Source: a virus | Reading direction: 5' to 3' (one strand) | Length of the DNA: 21,151 nucleotides | IMG/VR virus record: IMGVR_UViG_3300031645_000026 | Coordinates: 1 to 21,151 of that record | Shown: positions 20,324 through 21,151 of the stretch, piece by piece | Layout: each line of letters starts with the position of its first letter | How positions within the stretch are numbered: the first letter of the stretch is position 1 | The notes under the pieces: generated by a model | What the model saw: only the letters and a program-made list of their open reading frames with translations | Told to the model about the DNA's origin: nothing | Database searches by the model: none | Program-made: the position numbers and the translations under genes

Positions 20324-20566
20324 ATGAAAGAAGAAAAAAGATGGTTTATAACTAAAGATGGGAAAAGTGTTAATTGGGTACAATCTTATATTAGAAAAAA
20401 TATTAGCTATGATAATGGTACTAATCATTGCGTTGTTGCTATGGACAATAATTGTAATTACCCTGACGCATATGGATGCAGAATTGAAGAAGTTAATATT
20501 AAAGATTTTTTCAACTCAGTAAAAGAGGCACAAATGGAAATTATTAGGCGAGAAAGATTCGTTTAA
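20324..20566 (+). CDS. Hypothetical early protein (80 aa)
   Basis: Not recognised. Begins MKEEKRWFITKDGKSVNWVQ and has Cys residues at 36, 44 and 52 in a Asn/Asp-rich middle. Mixed alpha/beta. The ribosome site GGGGAGGTGGAG is strong. It lies between the two copies of a 22-bp repeat, which suggests it was inserted or that the following gene's start was duplicated. Confidence 0.72.
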   Translation: MKEEKRWFITKDGKSVNWVQSYIRKNISYDNGTNHCVVAMDNNCNYPDAYGCRIEEVNIKDFFNSVKEAQMEIIRRERFV

Positions 20567-20571
20567 CAAAG

Positions 20572-20593
20572 GAGTAACAAAGTGAAAAAGAAA
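20572..20593 (+). repeat. 22-bp direct repeat, second copy (start of the 86-residue gene)
   Basis: Exact duplicate of 20288-20309. Here the GTG at 20582 opens the full 86-residue gene, so this is the functional copy. The spacing between the copies is 284 bp, which covers the 80-residue gene. Confidence 0.7.
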
Positions 20594-20842
20594 TATAGAA
20601 AGAAACCAATAGTAATCGAAGCGATAATATTTGATGGAGAGAATTTTAAAGAGTGTAGAGAGTGGATAGGTGAAGATAACTATGATAATACATTAAAATA
20701 CCCAAACATAATAACATCTGAAGGGGTTATGGCGGTGAACAAAGGTGATTACATTATCAAAGAACCATTTGACAAAGAGCGAGGGTTTTATCCTTGTAAG
20801 CCAGATGTGTTCAAAGCTACTTATGAAGAAGTAAAGGAGTAA
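20582..20842 (+). CDS. Conserved phage protein (86 aa), KYRKKP-type, GTG start
   Basis: Starts with GTG (AAAGGAG upstream). The N-terminus KKYRKKPIVIEAIIFDG (3-19) and the C-terminus GDYIIKEPF then GFYPCKPDVFKATYEEV (55-84) match a well-known short protein of many phages ('KYRKKPVVIEAxQWDGxN' and 'GDYIIKGxxGExYPCKPDIFExTYE'). Length is near the family norm. Its biochemical role is not known. The beginning is duplicated upstream at 20288. Confidence 0.85.
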   Translation: MKKKYRKKPIVIEAIIFDGENFKECREWIGEDNYDNTLKYPNIITSEGVMAVNKGDYIIKEPFDKERGFYPCKPDVFKATYEEVKE

Positions 20843-20893
20843 GTGAAATTTTTGGAGATTTAGATAATATTTTACAATACTAAGGGGGTGAGT

Positions 20894-21151
20894 ATGAACA
20901 GGGAACAGGCAAGGGATTTTATGAGTCATGGAGTTGATGGGTGTATTGATGAAAATTGTAAAGTTTGTGAAGCAACTAATTTCATCTTAGACCGAGAGCA
21001 AAAATTAACAGAGAAGTGCGAGAGGTTGGAGAAAGACATCCAAGAGCGTAAAGCACAAAGAATAGCTTATGCAAGTGAATTTAATGGAGATGAAGGTGCA
21101 ATACATCAGGGTATAAGAAATCTTAAGACTAAGATTGCTCAACTTGAAAAG
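20894..21151 (+). CDS. Cys-rich coiled-coil protein, N-terminal part (runs off the right edge)
   Basis: 86 codons are present and the frame is open at the window end. Cys17, Cys22 and Cys25 (DGCIDENCKVCEA) suggest a metal-binding knuckle. From about residue 33 it is helical and charged (LDREQKLTEKCERLEKDIQE), likely coiled coil. The ribosome site is AAGGGGGTGAG. The family is not recognised, and the full length is unknown. Confidence 0.72.
   Translation, partial: MNREQARDFMSHGVDGCIDENCKVCEATNFILDREQKLTEKCERLEKDIQERKAQRIAYASEFNGDEGAIHQGIRNLKTKIAQLEK

Noticed and set aside
1-21151. tRNA genes, CRISPR arrays, insertion sequences, integrase or attachment sites
   Set aside because: None was found by eye: no T-loop GGTTC-A with a matching acceptor stem, no regular direct repeats with spacers, no transposase or recombinase motifs.

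Overview
The window is a piece of a tailed double-stranded DNA bacteriophage (Caudoviricetes). The gene order small terminase, large terminase, portal, scaffold, major capsid, adaptor fits a short-tailed (podovirus-like) head module. Portal, terminase, capsid, lysozyme and DNA ligase are recognisable. No tail tape measure, sheath, integrase, tRNA or CRISPR array is visible. The DNA is AT-rich, genes are tightly packed with ATGA, TAATG and TGATG overlaps, and Shine-Dalgarno sites are strong, including a full AAAGGAGGTGA at 14836-14850. The host is probably a bacterium with a canonical anti-SD, possibly Gram-positive, but nothing here identifies it.

Layout. Positions 1-13095 are the late unit, all on the minus strand and read right to left: a 32-residue basic peptide, TerS, TerL, a small basic protein, portal, two small proteins, scaffold, major capsid protein, a probable decoration protein, a GT-A glycosyltransferase, a small protein, a T4-type lysozyme, a head-tail adaptor, several small virion-type proteins, a fibrous repeat protein, a beta-helix protein and a fibre-like protein cut by the left edge. 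Positions 13096-14850 are a largely non-coding switch region holding one minus-strand gene (13594-13938), three sigma70-type promoters with extended -10 boxes facing outward, a family of ATAACTCGT-type repeats and two nearly concentric inverted repeats around an AT-rich core, a plausible replication origin or control region. Positions 14851-21151 are the early unit on the plus strand: about twenty very small genes, many Cys-rich and possibly zinc-binding, several single-helix membrane peptides, one ATP-dependent DNA ligase, and two non-coding islands with predicted RNA structure.

The most notable observation is a 23-bp element, with invariant core ATTGAAATA preceded by TTCAA-N3, found five times. 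Every copy is intergenic and oriented with the gene it precedes, in both the late and early units; four lie 10-13 bp before a start codon. It looks like a phage-specific promoter of the T7-like kind (one copy ends in GGGAGAG), which would imply a phage RNA polymerase encoded outside the window. A hairpin in the 5' leader is the main alternative.

Together: host sigma70 promoters would fire first from the switch region in both directions, and the 23-bp elements would form a second class of transcription signal spread over both units. The late unit packages and builds the virion; the visible early unit supplies a ligase and many small proteins of unknown role.
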